A DNA stretch of 64,000 bases, from positions 95,220 to 159,219 of the forward strand of contig NZ_GG666044.1 of the NCBI RefSeq assembly GCF_000156575.1, written 5' to 3'. The stretch comes from Anaerococcus lactolyticus ATCC 51172 (GTDB lineage Bacteria > Bacillota > Clostridia > Tissierellales > Peptoniphilaceae). Within the stretch, counting starts at the first letter, position 1, and each line of letters begins with the position of its first letter. The notes beneath the pieces were generated by a model. That model was not told the DNA's origin and did not search any database. It saw only the letters and a program-made list of their open reading frames with translations. Both the position numbers and the translations under genes were made by a program. Shown here piece by piece: positions 8,518-15,884 of this stretch.

Positions 8518-9837
8518 TTATCCTATCAGCTTTTCCCAGCATTCTTCTATCAGACTATTAACATCTTCGCCACTTTTATATCTTTCTTCAAAGGATTTTT
8601 GATTAGCCCTAAGCCAATCATAAAAATTTAGAACCCTATTATAATCATAAGACTCAGAGAGAAAGCTGTAGTCTTTTTCCATCTTTGATAAGCTATGGTA
8701 TAGGTCTTTATAATCGTGGTTTTCAAATTCCATAGATAAAACTTTGTTAAAGGCCTCATTTCTTACAGGCATATAGCCAGTTTTTGTAACAAAATCTAAG
8801 TTTCTTTGGCTTTCTGTAATCCATTTGGCAAATATGGCTGCCGCCTTTGCCTTTTCATCGGTAGTCTTATAGGCGCAAAGCCCTGTACCAGCTAGGGTAT
8901 CAACCTTATTACCACCCTTACTTATTGGCAAAGCTAAAACTTTTAGATCCATAGGCTCAGACCTATTGTCTGGGTAGGTCACCGTATCATTATAATACAA
9001 AACAGCGGCAGATGAACTTATCCCTGCTAAGCTCTCCCCTGTCATCATCTGGGTATTGGCATAAAGATCTGACACAATGATATGGCCCTTTACCAGGGAG
9101 GTCATAAATTTATCAAATTCTTTTTTAAATTCCTTATTATTTTCATCATACCAACCATGGTCGTTATGGAGTTTGGCATTTGGATTTGTTGAAAGACAAG
9201 CAAGTTCAATTTCTCTTAAAATGTAGTCCATGGCACAAAAAGCCTTGCCATCTGACCAGTCATAAAATATCTCAGCCGCATCAAAAAATCCATCCCAAGT
9301 TGATAAATCTTCATAATCAAGGCCTGTATCTTTAGAAAACCTAGCAAACATAGACCCATTTATAAAGAGCATATGGGTCGATTTTGAGATAGGAAAAACT
9401 AAAAGCTTATCTCCCACCTTGCCATCTTCTAAAAAATCTTTCTGATAATCACTGAGTTCTTCTTTGGTAAAATAATCTTGCCAATCAATTAGGTTTTCAC
9501 TCCCCAAATCATCGGCATTTCCACTATGGCAAAAGAACAAATCTGGCATTTTTTTTGCCCCGGACTTGCCCGCCTGTGAATCTAAAAGCTCATCGCCAAT
9601 TTCTGCTGAATTACTTGTCGCAGTGACATTTATAACAATTCCTTCCTTACTACCCACAGTTTCGTTAAAGTCATCAACGAGCTTATCCATAGGAGATGAA
9701 GCCTGTTCGCCATAAACGTGCCACATTGTAAGACTTACTGGTTCTTTTTTATTATTTAAAAGTATAACAAATAGGGTGATAATTATAAAAACAAATATAA
9801 TAATTATAGCCAGCCTTTTGTTTTTGCTCTTTTTCAT
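8518..9837 (-). CDS. Membrane-anchored extracellular solute-binding protein (family 1 type), orphan
   Basis: The 439-residue protein has a basic start and one strong hydrophobic helix (about 8-27), but no lipobox cysteine, so it appears to be held by an uncleaved signal anchor. The mature part has family-1 substrate-binding features: a first strand SLTMWHVYGEQ, the segment LLVFPISKSTHMLFING, and late GTGLCAY and FVTKTGYMPVRNEAF motifs. These proteins usually bind sugars or oligosaccharides. No permease or ATPase gene is nearby. The only partner is the membrane LuxR-type regulator 15 bp downstream, which favours a sensory role over uptake. The ligand is unknown. Confidence 0.7.
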   Translation of the reverse strand: MKKSKNKRLAIIIIFVFIIITLFVILLNNKKEPVSLTMWHVYGEQASSPMDKLVDDFNETVGSKEGIVINVTATSNSAEIGDELLDSQAGKSGAKKMPDLFFCHSGNADDLGSENLIDWQDYFTKEELSDYQKDFLEDGKVGDKLLVFPISKSTHMLFINGSMFARFSKDTGLDYEDLSTWDGFFDAAEIFYDWSDGKAFCAMDYILREIELACLSTNPNAKLHNDHGWYDENNKEFKKEFDKFMTSLVKGHIIVSDLYANTQMMTGESLAGISSSAAVLYYNDTVTYPDNRSEPMDLKVLALPISKGGNKVDTLAGTGLCAYKTTDEKAKAAAIFAKWITESQRNLDFVTKTGYMPVRNEAFNKVLSMEFENHDYKDLYHSLSKMEKDYSFLSESYDYNRVLNFYDWLRANQKSFEERYKSGEDVNSLIEECWEKLIG

Positions 9838-9975
9838 AAAGTCCTCAATTCATAAAAAAACATCTTCTCTATTTAAAACTAACATAGTTTTTTTACAATG
9901 TCAAGATAAGTTCATATAGGAATTAGTTAAAATATTATCATTAACTCTAGCATACTTTAAATATTTTGTATCAAA

Positions 9976-10024
9976 AAAAGATGAAATATCAAAATAGACT
10001 TCTCTATTCTAATCTTTCATCTTT
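9976..10024 (-). terminator. Terminator after the ogg gene
   Basis: On the minus strand AAGATGAAA pairs with TTTCATCTT, with an inner AATAGA/TCTATT stem, followed by seven T. Confidence 0.65.
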
Positions 10025-10028
10025 ATTA

Positions 10029-10931
10029 TTATTTGCCTATAGCATTTTCCCTACCATAATAAAATAGGTATTGTTGGGCGTAGCCGGCAAGGTCTCCAAA
10101 TATTTCTCTAGCGTAGTTGTCTACTTGTTTTTTTGGTACTTCCTTGCCTATAAAAAGTGTTTCCATTACCCTTTTAATCCATACGTCAACAGGGAAAGTC
10201 TCCCTCCTGTGGTAGGCAAAAAGCATGATACAATCAGCCACCTTTGGACCGATACCTGGAAGGTTGTTAAGTTTATTGTGCAGATCTTTATCTGTGAGAG
10301 TTTTTTCATCTTCAAAATTTAAAAATCCGTCCACAAAGGCCTTTGCTGTTTCTACTATCCTCACATCACGAAAACCCACTCTCGCATATTCTCTTAGCTC
10401 CAGTGGATCAACATTTGCTAGGACTTCTGGAGATGGAAAAGAATAATATTTTTCGCCCATATATTCTCCAAGGTAGGTGCCGTACCTCTCAGAGATTATC
10501 CTCACAGCCTTTTTTATCCTAGGAATTTGATTGTTGGCAGAGATTATAAAAGAAATTGTTGTTTCAAATAATTCTTGATTTAAAATCCTAATTCCGTAAC
10601 CATAATCACTCGCCTCTTTTAATATTTCTGATTCTGACAATGCTTGTTTGATTGCCCCATAGTCAGTGCCCAGGTCAAAGTAATCGTAAAAAATATCGTA
10701 AAAGTCATCAAGACTTACATTACGGACTAGGGTGTAACCATCACACTCTAATAAGTTTATAATTTTCCCTAAAAAAACAGCTGTAAAGGAACCGTCATCA
10801 TTTTTTCTAAAATTAAAACATTGACCACATTCGAAAATATGGTCAACCTTAAAAGAATCCTCCCTGAGGATAAGTCCCTCAGGAGACTCTTTGATATTTA
10901 ATTTTCTTTTTTCATCAGTAATATATCTCAT
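10029..10931 (-). CDS. ogg: 8-oxoguanine DNA glycosylase (OGG1/AlkA family)
   Basis: This base-excision repair enzyme removes 8-oxoguanine and nicks the abasic site. The 300-residue protein has the N-terminal OGG domain with ECGQCFNF (about 34-41). A helix-hairpin-helix follows: LPGIGPKVADC, with the Schiff-base lysine at 230 and the catalytic aspartate of PVDVW at 249. The alignment to human OGG1 K249/D268 is from memory of the motif. The ATG overlaps the sortase stop codon (TAATG), so the two genes are co-transcribed, with sortase first. The pairing of a repair enzyme with a sortase has no obvious functional logic. Confidence 0.9.
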   Translation of the reverse strand: MRYITDEKRKLNIKESPEGLILREDSFKVDHIFECGQCFNFRKNDDGSFTAVFLGKIINLLECDGYTLVRNVSLDDFYDIFYDYFDLGTDYGAIKQALSESEILKEASDYGYGIRILNQELFETTISFIISANNQIPRIKKAVRIISERYGTYLGEYMGEKYYSFPSPEVLANVDPLELREYARVGFRDVRIVETAKAFVDGFLNFEDEKTLTDKDLHNKLNNLPGIGPKVADCIMLFAYHRRETFPVDVWIKRVMETLFIGKEVPKKQVDNYAREIFGDLAGYAQQYLFYYGRENAIGK

Positions 10932-11713
10932 TATCTAATCCTAACAGCATGGATAGCTAGCCTTTGATCAGCATAATCATACTGGCAAGTTGATAGGGTT
11001 ATAATTGTATCTTTTTCAGTGAAAGGTCTAGTCTCAAGCTTAACCTCAGAACTTGACCTAAGTTTATTGAAGTAAGGAACCTTGTCCCCATCATAGGTGA
11101 AATCTAAGGTCCTGTAGTCTGAACTAGAAGGTGTTCCGTAGGCTGAAAATATTTCATATTCCCTTAGACCGTCTTTTGTTGTTAGGTAGATAGTTCTATT
11201 TTTCTCTGCGAATTCTTGCTTCCTATATTGGTCAAGTGGTGTAAACATCGAATCAATCTCTAGATGGTGACCATATATTACAGAATTGTCGTCATTTATA
11301 TCTGGCGAATTATATACATCCATAAATATAGAACCAGCTATGTCGTATTCTTTGTTAAGTCCCTTTCTTAGATAAAATTCATTATCAGGTCCTTGGAGAA
11401 CTGGATATTTAATACCTGTTCCAGGAATCTCTATTATAGCTATAACATCAGGATTTTGTTCTTTTAATTTTTTAAGAAGGCTTAGGTGAATTTTCTCAAG
11501 TCTAGCCAGAGGGTTTTTGACAGTTTCAACATCGACATCACCGTTACTATCCTTATCTACATCTGCTTCTACTTGTTTTGATAAGTCTTCTATGTATCTA
11601 TTGTTTTTCATGTTTGTCCAATAATCAAGGCCCCTCTTACCCAAGATAGATATGCAGGCTAGGATTATCAAAATTAGGACAAATCTAATTAACGCCATTA
11701 TTTTTGATTTCAT
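10931..11713 (-). CDS. srtB: Class B sortase
   Basis: The product is a membrane-anchored cysteine transpeptidase of 260 residues. It has an N-terminal signal-anchor helix (about 7-25), a charged spacer, then the sortase barrel. Key residues are the YGHH histidine (about 149), Cys243 in TLSTCQY and Arg251. The length, the N-terminal anchor and TLSTC followed by an R eight residues later fit class B. Class B enzymes attach proteins, often for haem/iron uptake or pilus anchoring, to peptidoglycan. No substrate with a recognisable sorting signal is encoded in this window, so its target is elsewhere. It is the first gene of a two-gene unit with ogg. Confidence 0.88.
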   Translation of the reverse strand: MKSKIMALIRFVLILIILACISILGKRGLDYWTNMKNNRYIEDLSKQVEADVDKDSNGDVDVETVKNPLARLEKIHLSLLKKLKEQNPDVIAIIEIPGTGIKYPVLQGPDNEFYLRKGLNKEYDIAGSIFMDVYNSPDINDDNSVIYGHHLEIDSMFTPLDQYRKQEFAEKNRTIYLTTKDGLREYEIFSAYGTPSSSDYRTLDFTYDGDKVPYFNKLRSSSEVKLETRPFTEKDTIITLSTCQYDYADQRLAIHAVRIR

Positions 11714-11800
11714 TTTACCACCTTTAAAAAGTATGTTTCATTAGTATAATATACCATAACAGAGCATAATTAAAAGTATTTTAGAAAAAAAGGAGAGCCT

Positions 11801-12037
11801 ATGAAAGATTACAAGTTATATGTAGGAACTGTTTGTAGATTTTGCAAAAAAGTTGAGACTTTCTGTGAAGAAAATAATATAGATATTCCCCTAGTAAATA
11901 TAAACGAAGATAGAGAAGCTATGTTGGAACTAATGGAAAAGGGTGGCAAAAGACAAGTGCCATGCCTCTACCACGACGGCCAATACCTATACGAATCTGA
12001 TGATATAATAAAATATCTAAAAGAAAATTATAAGTAA
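11801..12037 (+). CDS. Glutaredoxin-like thiol-disulfide oxidoreductase
   Basis: This 78-residue single thioredoxin-fold protein has a CRFC active site at residues 12-15, the cis-proline segment RQVPCLYHDG, and a C-terminal YESDDIIKYL helix as in NrdH/glutaredoxin proteins. An additional cysteine follows the cis-proline. AAAAGGAG precedes the ATG. The next gene begins 9 bp after its stop, so it is probably co-transcribed with the Cof-type phosphatase. The electron donor is unknown. Confidence 0.85.
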   Translation: MKDYKLYVGTVCRFCKKVETFCEENNIDIPLVNINEDREAMLELMEKGGKRQVPCLYHDGQYLYESDDIIKYLKENYK

Positions 12038-12045
12038 GGTTATAT

Positions 12046-12852
12046 ATGATAAAATTAATAGCATCTGACATTGATGAAACCATAATAAGCCGAGATCAAA
12101 AGGTCCCAGAAAGAAATAAGGAAGCCATAAAAAAAGCCATAGAAAAAGGCATAATTGTCATCCTCGCAACCGGAAGGGGTCCTTATGAAATCTTTGATAT
12201 ACCAGACCAGGCAGGAGTTGTAGCTGATGACAGGTATATAATTTGTTGTAATGGTGCAGTTATAATGAATGTGAAAACCAAAGAAATTGTAAATGTTGTA
12301 GATATGGATTTTGCCTATGCGAGAAAAATTTTCGCCTACGCCTATGAGAATAATCTCACATTTTATCTTTATACCTTAAATAAAAAATACGGAATCAACC
12401 TATCCGATGAATCAATCGTAGCTGAAAAGCATATCAATATCCTAGATACTGACAACATTGAATTTTTAAAAGATGAAACCATCCTAAAGGTAATAATAAA
12501 AAACAAAGACATGAACAAGCTCCAAGCTCAAGAAGTAGATATAGCAAAGATAACAGACTACAACCTCGAAATTTCCTATTCTTCAAATATGTATATGGAA
12601 ATAAATGCCAAGGGAGTAAATAAGGCAGTTGCCCTAAAAAAAGTCTGTGACTACTATGGCATAGATTTAAAAGACGTCCTAGCCATCGGAGATAACCACA
12701 ACGACGTAGCCATGCTAGAAGAAGTAGGCAGGTCTGTCGCAGTAAATAACGCAAGACTACAAGTAAAACAAACAGCCGACTACACCACCAGCCTAGACAA
12801 CAGCAAAGGTGCCGTAGGTGAAGCCATAGAAAAATTTGTTTTAAACCTATAA
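12046..12852 (+). CDS. Cof-type HAD-IIB hydrolase (sugar/cofactor phosphatase)
   Basis: The 268-residue protein has the four HAD motifs. Motif I is DIDETI at about 8-13; the usual DxD/T is present, with E replacing the more common G. Motif II is LATGRG. Motif III is the lysine region around VNKAVALKK. Motif IV is AIGDNHNDVAML. The central C2B cap domain identifies the Cof/YidA subfamily, which dephosphorylates sugar phosphates, FMN or PLP. The actual substrate cannot be read from sequence. It follows the glutaredoxin gene closely and ends at a strong terminator. Confidence 0.88.
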   Translation: MIKLIASDIDETIISRDQKVPERNKEAIKKAIEKGIIVILATGRGPYEIFDIPDQAGVVADDRYIICCNGAVIMNVKTKEIVNVVDMDFAYARKIFAYAYENNLTFYLYTLNKKYGINLSDESIVAEKHINILDTDNIEFLKDETILKVIIKNKDMNKLQAQEVDIAKITDYNLEISYSSNMYMEINAKGVNKAVALKKVCDYYGIDLKDVLAIGDNHNDVAMLEEVGRSVAVNNARLQVKQTADYTTSLDNSKGAVGEAIEKFVLNL

Positions 12853-12858
12853 ATCCCT

Positions 12859-12884
12859 CCACCTGCATAGCAGGTGGTTTTTTG
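12859..12884 (+). terminator. Rho-independent terminator after the Cof hydrolase
   Basis: CCACCTG CATAG CAGGTGG is followed by six or more T. Confidence 0.9.
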
Positions 12885-12924
12885 TTTCGCTCTTTTTGTT
12901 TGCTTGTCTCTCTTAGATGGGCAA

Positions 12925-12956
12925 TAAAAAACTAAGCTAGGAAAACCAAGCTTAGT
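12925..12956 (-). terminator. Terminator of the small membrane protein gene
   Basis: ACTAAGCTTGG pairs with CCTAGCTTAGT around a TTTT loop on the minus strand and is followed by a T run. Confidence 0.85.
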
Positions 12957-12967
12957 CTATTTTTTCT

Positions 12968-13222
12968 CTAATAATATTCTCTATTTGTCATATACCTATA
13001 GCCCATATATATAAGTCCTCCGACAATAAGGATAGGTAGAAGTTGGGTTAGGATTCCAAAAATTATTACTATTGGCAAAATTATTAACCCACCGACTATT
13101 AATAATGGTAGGCTTACAAGACCAATGGTGATACCTAGGACTCCTAAGATCAATTTAAAAACTAATTTTATAAGTGGGATGCCAATGAAAATGGCACCTA
13201 TGATTAAAAGTAAGGTTAACAT
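12968..13222 (-). CDS. Small hydrophobic membrane protein, unknown function
   Basis: The 84-residue protein is almost entirely aliphatic, with three or four potential membrane segments separated by glycines and a short YRYMTNREYY cytoplasmic tail. A ribosome site AAAAGGAG lies upstream of the ATG, and the gene has its own terminator, so it looks like a single-gene unit. The composition resembles small envelope proteins that accompany stress systems, but I do not recognise a specific family. Confidence 0.65.
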   Translation of the reverse strand: MLTLLLIIGAIFIGIPLIKLVFKLILGVLGITIGLVSLPLLIVGGLIILPIVIIFGILTQLLPILIVGGLIYMGYRYMTNREYY

Positions 13223-13336
13223 AGTGAACTCCTTTTGTTAATATTATACATATATTGAAGTTTTATGTCAAGTATCTTAATATTATTTTGGATATTCTTT
13301 TATATCTTAAGTTCGGTTTTAATATATGTAAGGAAC

Positions 13337-13358
13337 AAAAAAAGGGAGCCTAGCTCCC
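13337..13358 (-). terminator. Terminator of the ferritin unit
   Basis: GGGAGC TAG GCTCCC is followed by seven T on the minus strand, just after the ferritin stop. Confidence 0.9.
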
Positions 13359-13364
13359 CTTAAA

Positions 13365-13844
13365 CTATTTTCTATAACCAAGTTCGTGGTCAAGGATGTA
13401 GATTCCACCCCAGTTGCCGTTAATTCTTTCTAGTCTTGTTACAATCTTGCCTACTGTATCTTCTTCTTCAACTTGTTCATCAATAAAGCCTTTGATAAAT
13501 GAAAATACTCTTAGATCTTCTTCTTTGGCAAGTTCTGCTATTTCATAAATTCTTCTTGATACTTCTTTTTCATGAGCTAGGGCTGCCTTAAATACGTCTA
13601 CTAGGCTTTCATAGTCATATTGTGGTTCAGCTATTGCCTTATATCTAACATCATAGCCTACTTCTTGAAGGAAGTGTTTTATGGCTTCGCCATGTTCGAT
13701 TTCTTCTTTAACTTGACTATCAAACCAATGTGTGAATCCATCAAGCTCAAGTCTGTCTGTATAAGCAGCCATTGCTTTATAGATGTATGCTGATTCATAC
13801 TCAAAATTCATTTGTTCATTTAATAAATCTAATACTTTACTCAT
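13365..13844 (-). CDS. ftnA: Ferritin (non-haem iron storage)
   Basis: The product is a 159-residue four-helix-bundle ferritin. Di-iron ligands are visible: E15 in NFEYESAYIY, EEIEHGE (about 47-53), E94 in HEKEVSRRI, and EQVEEE (about 125-130). It stores iron as a ferric mineral and limits Fenton chemistry. It lacks the HxxxM-type haem-binding methionine of bacterioferritin. The start ATG lies just after the upstream gene's stop, with the AAAGGAG ribosome site inside that gene, so translation is coupled to the small hypothetical gene. Confidence 0.92.
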   Translation of the reverse strand: MSKVLDLLNEQMNFEYESAYIYKAMAAYTDRLELDGFTHWFDSQVKEEIEHGEAIKHFLQEVGYDVRYKAIAEPQYDYESLVDVFKAALAHEKEVSRRIYEIAELAKEEDLRVFSFIKGFIDEQVEEEDTVGKIVTRLERINGNWGGIYILDHELGYRK

Positions 13845-14142
13845 TTATTTCTCCTTTTTCTAGCATTTCACCGTAAGGAATATATACACCGTATATATCT
13901 AGGTTTCTTGCTAATATCTCCTTTATTACTTGTGTTGTATTTTCGGAATTTATATTGACTGTGAAACTCTTATCCTTAATCATAAATTCATCCCCAGCTA
14001 TTATTCCCTTTGATTTTAAGCCACAGAAAATCTCCATCGCCTTCTTCTTAGTGAATTTTCCATCTAGTTGGAAGGTTATAGGAAATACTTTTGTAGAATC
14101 TATTAGAGGATTTAATTTTTTGATTAAAAGTAAGTCTTTCAT
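13837..14142 (-). CDS. Small hypothetical protein coupled to ferritin
   Basis: This is about 101 residues, soluble, with no recognised domain. The predicted fold alternates beta strands (VFPITFQLD, KSFTVNINS) with helices. The first in-frame ATG (14148) overlaps the AGGAG site, so the second ATG at 14142, with six-base spacing, is the likelier start. Its end overlaps the ferritin ribosome site. Co-translation with ferritin suggests a role linked to iron or ferritin regulation, but that is inference only. Confidence 0.6.
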   Translation of the reverse strand: MKDLLLIKKLNPLIDSTKVFPITFQLDGKFTKKKAMEIFCGLKSKGIIAGDEFMIKDKSFTVNINSENTTQVIKEILARNLDIYGVYIPYGEMLEKGEINE

Positions 14143-14184
14143 AGCCATCTCCTATTAATAAAGATACCCATTTTTAAAAAAAAT

Positions 14185-14808
14185 TTAACAATTATTTTCT
14201 TCCATTTCTTTTTTTGAGAAGATACAGCCACAATATTCCTGCCTGTATATCCCATATTTTTTTGAAAGTTCTATTGATTTCCTATATCCATCCTTCTTTT
14301 TAAAGTCTGCATATAGGTATTTAACGCCATATTTTTCCTCAAGTTCTTTGCCAATTTCGTTTAGCCATTGAGCGTTTTTATAAGGAGATATTGATAGACT
14401 GGTTGTGAAATATTCATAGGATTTTTCCTTGGCAAGTCTTGCAGTTTCTTCTAACCTTAATTTATAGCAATCATAGCAAGCCCTACCAAACTCCTTGTCG
14501 TCTTTTCTTTTTTGGGCGACTTTTTCAAAATCCCTCATATCATTAGCTGGAATTATAACTTCGCCGTCGAAAGCAGATTTTTCTGCAACTATTTGTAAAT
14601 TTTCTGCACGTTTATCAAGTTCTTCTCTTGGATAGATCATGGGATTGTAAAAGTATAAGTCCATAGCAAAATATTCCCTAAGTCTTTCTATGACTTGGGT
14701 TGAACATGGGCCACAGCATACTTGCAACAACAAGCTTGGCTTTCTTCCTTCTTTATCAAGTCCTTGTATGATTTCTTCCATCATCCTATTATAATTAATT
14801 TTGTTCAT
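14185..14808 (-). CDS. queH: Epoxyqueuosine reductase QueH
   Basis: QueH carries out the last step of queuosine tRNA modification, reducing epoxyqueuosine to queuosine. The 207-residue protein carries the family's cysteine set: CCGPC at 31-35, CYDC at 111-114 and YCGC near 192-196. These bind a 4Fe-4S cluster and an adjacent iron. QueH is the non-cobalamin replacement for QueG found in many anaerobes. No other queuosine gene is in the window. It appears to be a single gene between the ferritin unit and rpsI. Confidence 0.92.
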   Translation of the reverse strand: MNKINYNRMMEEIIQGLDKEGRKPSLLLQVCCGPCSTQVIERLREYFAMDLYFYNPMIYPREELDKRAENLQIVAEKSAFDGEVIIPANDMRDFEKVAQKRKDDKEFGRACYDCYKLRLEETARLAKEKSYEYFTTSLSISPYKNAQWLNEIGKELEEKYGVKYLYADFKKKDGYRKSIELSKKYGIYRQEYCGCIFSKKEMEENNC

Positions 14809-14823
14809 ATAAACCTTTCAAGC

Positions 14824-14855
14824 AAAAAAATCGCAAGAATAAACATTCCTGCGAT
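14824..14855 (-). terminator. Terminator of rplM-rpsI
   Basis: ATCGCA-GGAAT pairs with ATTC-TGCGAT on the minus strand and is followed by seven T. Confidence 0.85.
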
Positions 14856-14862
14856 TTGCATA

Positions 14863-15255
14863 TTATCTCTTTGAGAATTGTGAAGATTTTCTCGCCTTTT
14901 TGAGACCTGGTTTTTTTCTTTCCTTTTTACGTGAATCACGTGTTAGGAAGCCAGCTCTCTTTAGGGCTATTCTTAGGTCAGGGTTTGCTATGATTAGCGC
15001 TCTTGCGATTGCGTGTCTAATAGCTCCTGCTTGACCATTGAAGCCACCGCCGTTTACATTAACTCTGATGTCAAAGCTTGTAAGATTTTCTGTTAATGTT
15101 AGTGGGCTTCTTGCTATAATTTTAAGAGATTCAAAATCAAAATATTGATCTAAATCTTTTCCGTTTACTATTATATTTCCAGATCCTGGTACCATTGTTA
15201 CTCTTGCAACAGAGGTTTTTCTTCTACCAGTTGATTGTATAATGTTATCTGCCAT
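14863..15255 (-). CDS. rpsI: 30S ribosomal protein S9
   Basis: The 130-residue S9 shows [10 protein letters not shown] near the start, [19 protein letters not shown] in the middle and the basic C-terminal tail ending KSSQFSKR, whose last Arg contacts P-site tRNA. It follows rplM by 10 bp in the usual rplM-rpsI order. Length and motifs are typical. Confidence 0.97.
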   Translation of the reverse strand: MADNIIQSTGRRKTSVARVTMVPGSGNIIVNGKDLDQYFDFESLKIIARSPLTLTENLTSFDIRVNVNGGGFNGQAGAIRHAIARALIIANPDLRIALKRAGFLTRDSRKKERKKPGLKKARKSSQFSKR

Positions 15256-15265
15256 ATTTTACTCC

Positions 15266-15706
15266 TTACTTAAGATCTAAAGCTTCTGGGAATTGTGCTT
15301 CATGACCATGGTCAGGGCCAGCGTAAACTCTTAGTTTTTTTGCCATAGCACGACCAAGTTTGTTGTGTGGAAGCATTCCTACAATTGCATTTTCTACAAT
15401 TCTTTCTGGGAACTTAGCTTTCATGTCTTTAAACTTAGTAATTTTAAGACCACCTGTGTATCCAGAATATCTCTTGTATTCTTTTTGATCTTCTTTGTTT
15501 CCTGTAAGCACTACCTTGTCAGCATTAACAACTATTACATAGTCTCCTGTGTCAAAGTGTGGAGTAAAGGTTGGTTTGTTCTTTCCTCTTAGTATTGCTG
15601 CAACTTGGCTAGCTAGTCTACCTAGAACCATGCCTTCTGCATCAACAACATACCATTTTCTTTCGATGTTTGATGGAGTCGCAGTCCATGTCTTTTGATG
15701 TTTCAT
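15266..15706 (-). CDS. rplM: 50S ribosomal protein L13
   Basis: The 146-residue L13 shows the N-terminal [12 protein letters not shown] segment, [25 protein letters not shown] and the [11 protein letters not shown] motif. It is first in the rplM-rpsI operon. Its ATG follows AGGAGGATGAG and a roughly 135-base structured leader, so autoregulation by L13 is likely. Confidence 0.97.
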   Translation of the reverse strand: MKHQKTWTATPSNIERKWYVVDAEGMVLGRLASQVAAILRGKNKPTFTPHFDTGDYVIVVNADKVVLTGNKEDQKEYKRYSGYTGGLKITKFKDMKAKFPERIVENAIVGMLPHNKLGRAMAKKLRVYAGPDHGHEAQFPEALDLK

Positions 15707-15843
15707 CTCATCCTCCTATAATTTTTTCGGCTACTATATTTAGACACCGCATTAGTAGCTTGCGGCTGTACTCGTCCTGGCACTTATCTATCGCTCCCAG
15801 GATATGCGATTCGTCTCGATTCCTTATGAAGGTCTGAGTCGAC
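15707..15843 (-). ncRNA. Structured 5' leader of rplM, probable L13 autoregulatory leader
   Basis: On the minus strand the transcript from the promoter at 15850-15878 would carry several hairpins before the rplM ribosome site: CCTT-cat-AAGG, TCCTGG/CCAGGA and CCGCA/TGCGG. Firmicute rplM genes commonly have an L13-binding leader (Rfam L13_leader). I could not align it to the covariance model, so the assignment rests on position and visible structure. Confidence 0.5.
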
Positions 15844-15849
15844 TGATAT

Positions 15850-15878
15850 ATAATACCAGCTTTTAGAGCTTTTGTCAA
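15850..15878 (-). promoter_or_regulatory. Sigma-A type promoter of rplM-rpsI
   Basis: TTGACA and TATTAT are separated by 17 bp on the minus strand. It sits immediately upstream of the structured leader and just after the trkH stop codon. Confidence 0.85.
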
Positions 15879-15884
15879 TATTTT

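Noticed and set aside
12434-12868. A 144-codon leucine-rich frame antisense to the Cof hydrolase
   Set aside because: It mirrors a well-supported gene, has skewed Leu/Cys composition and no ribosome site.
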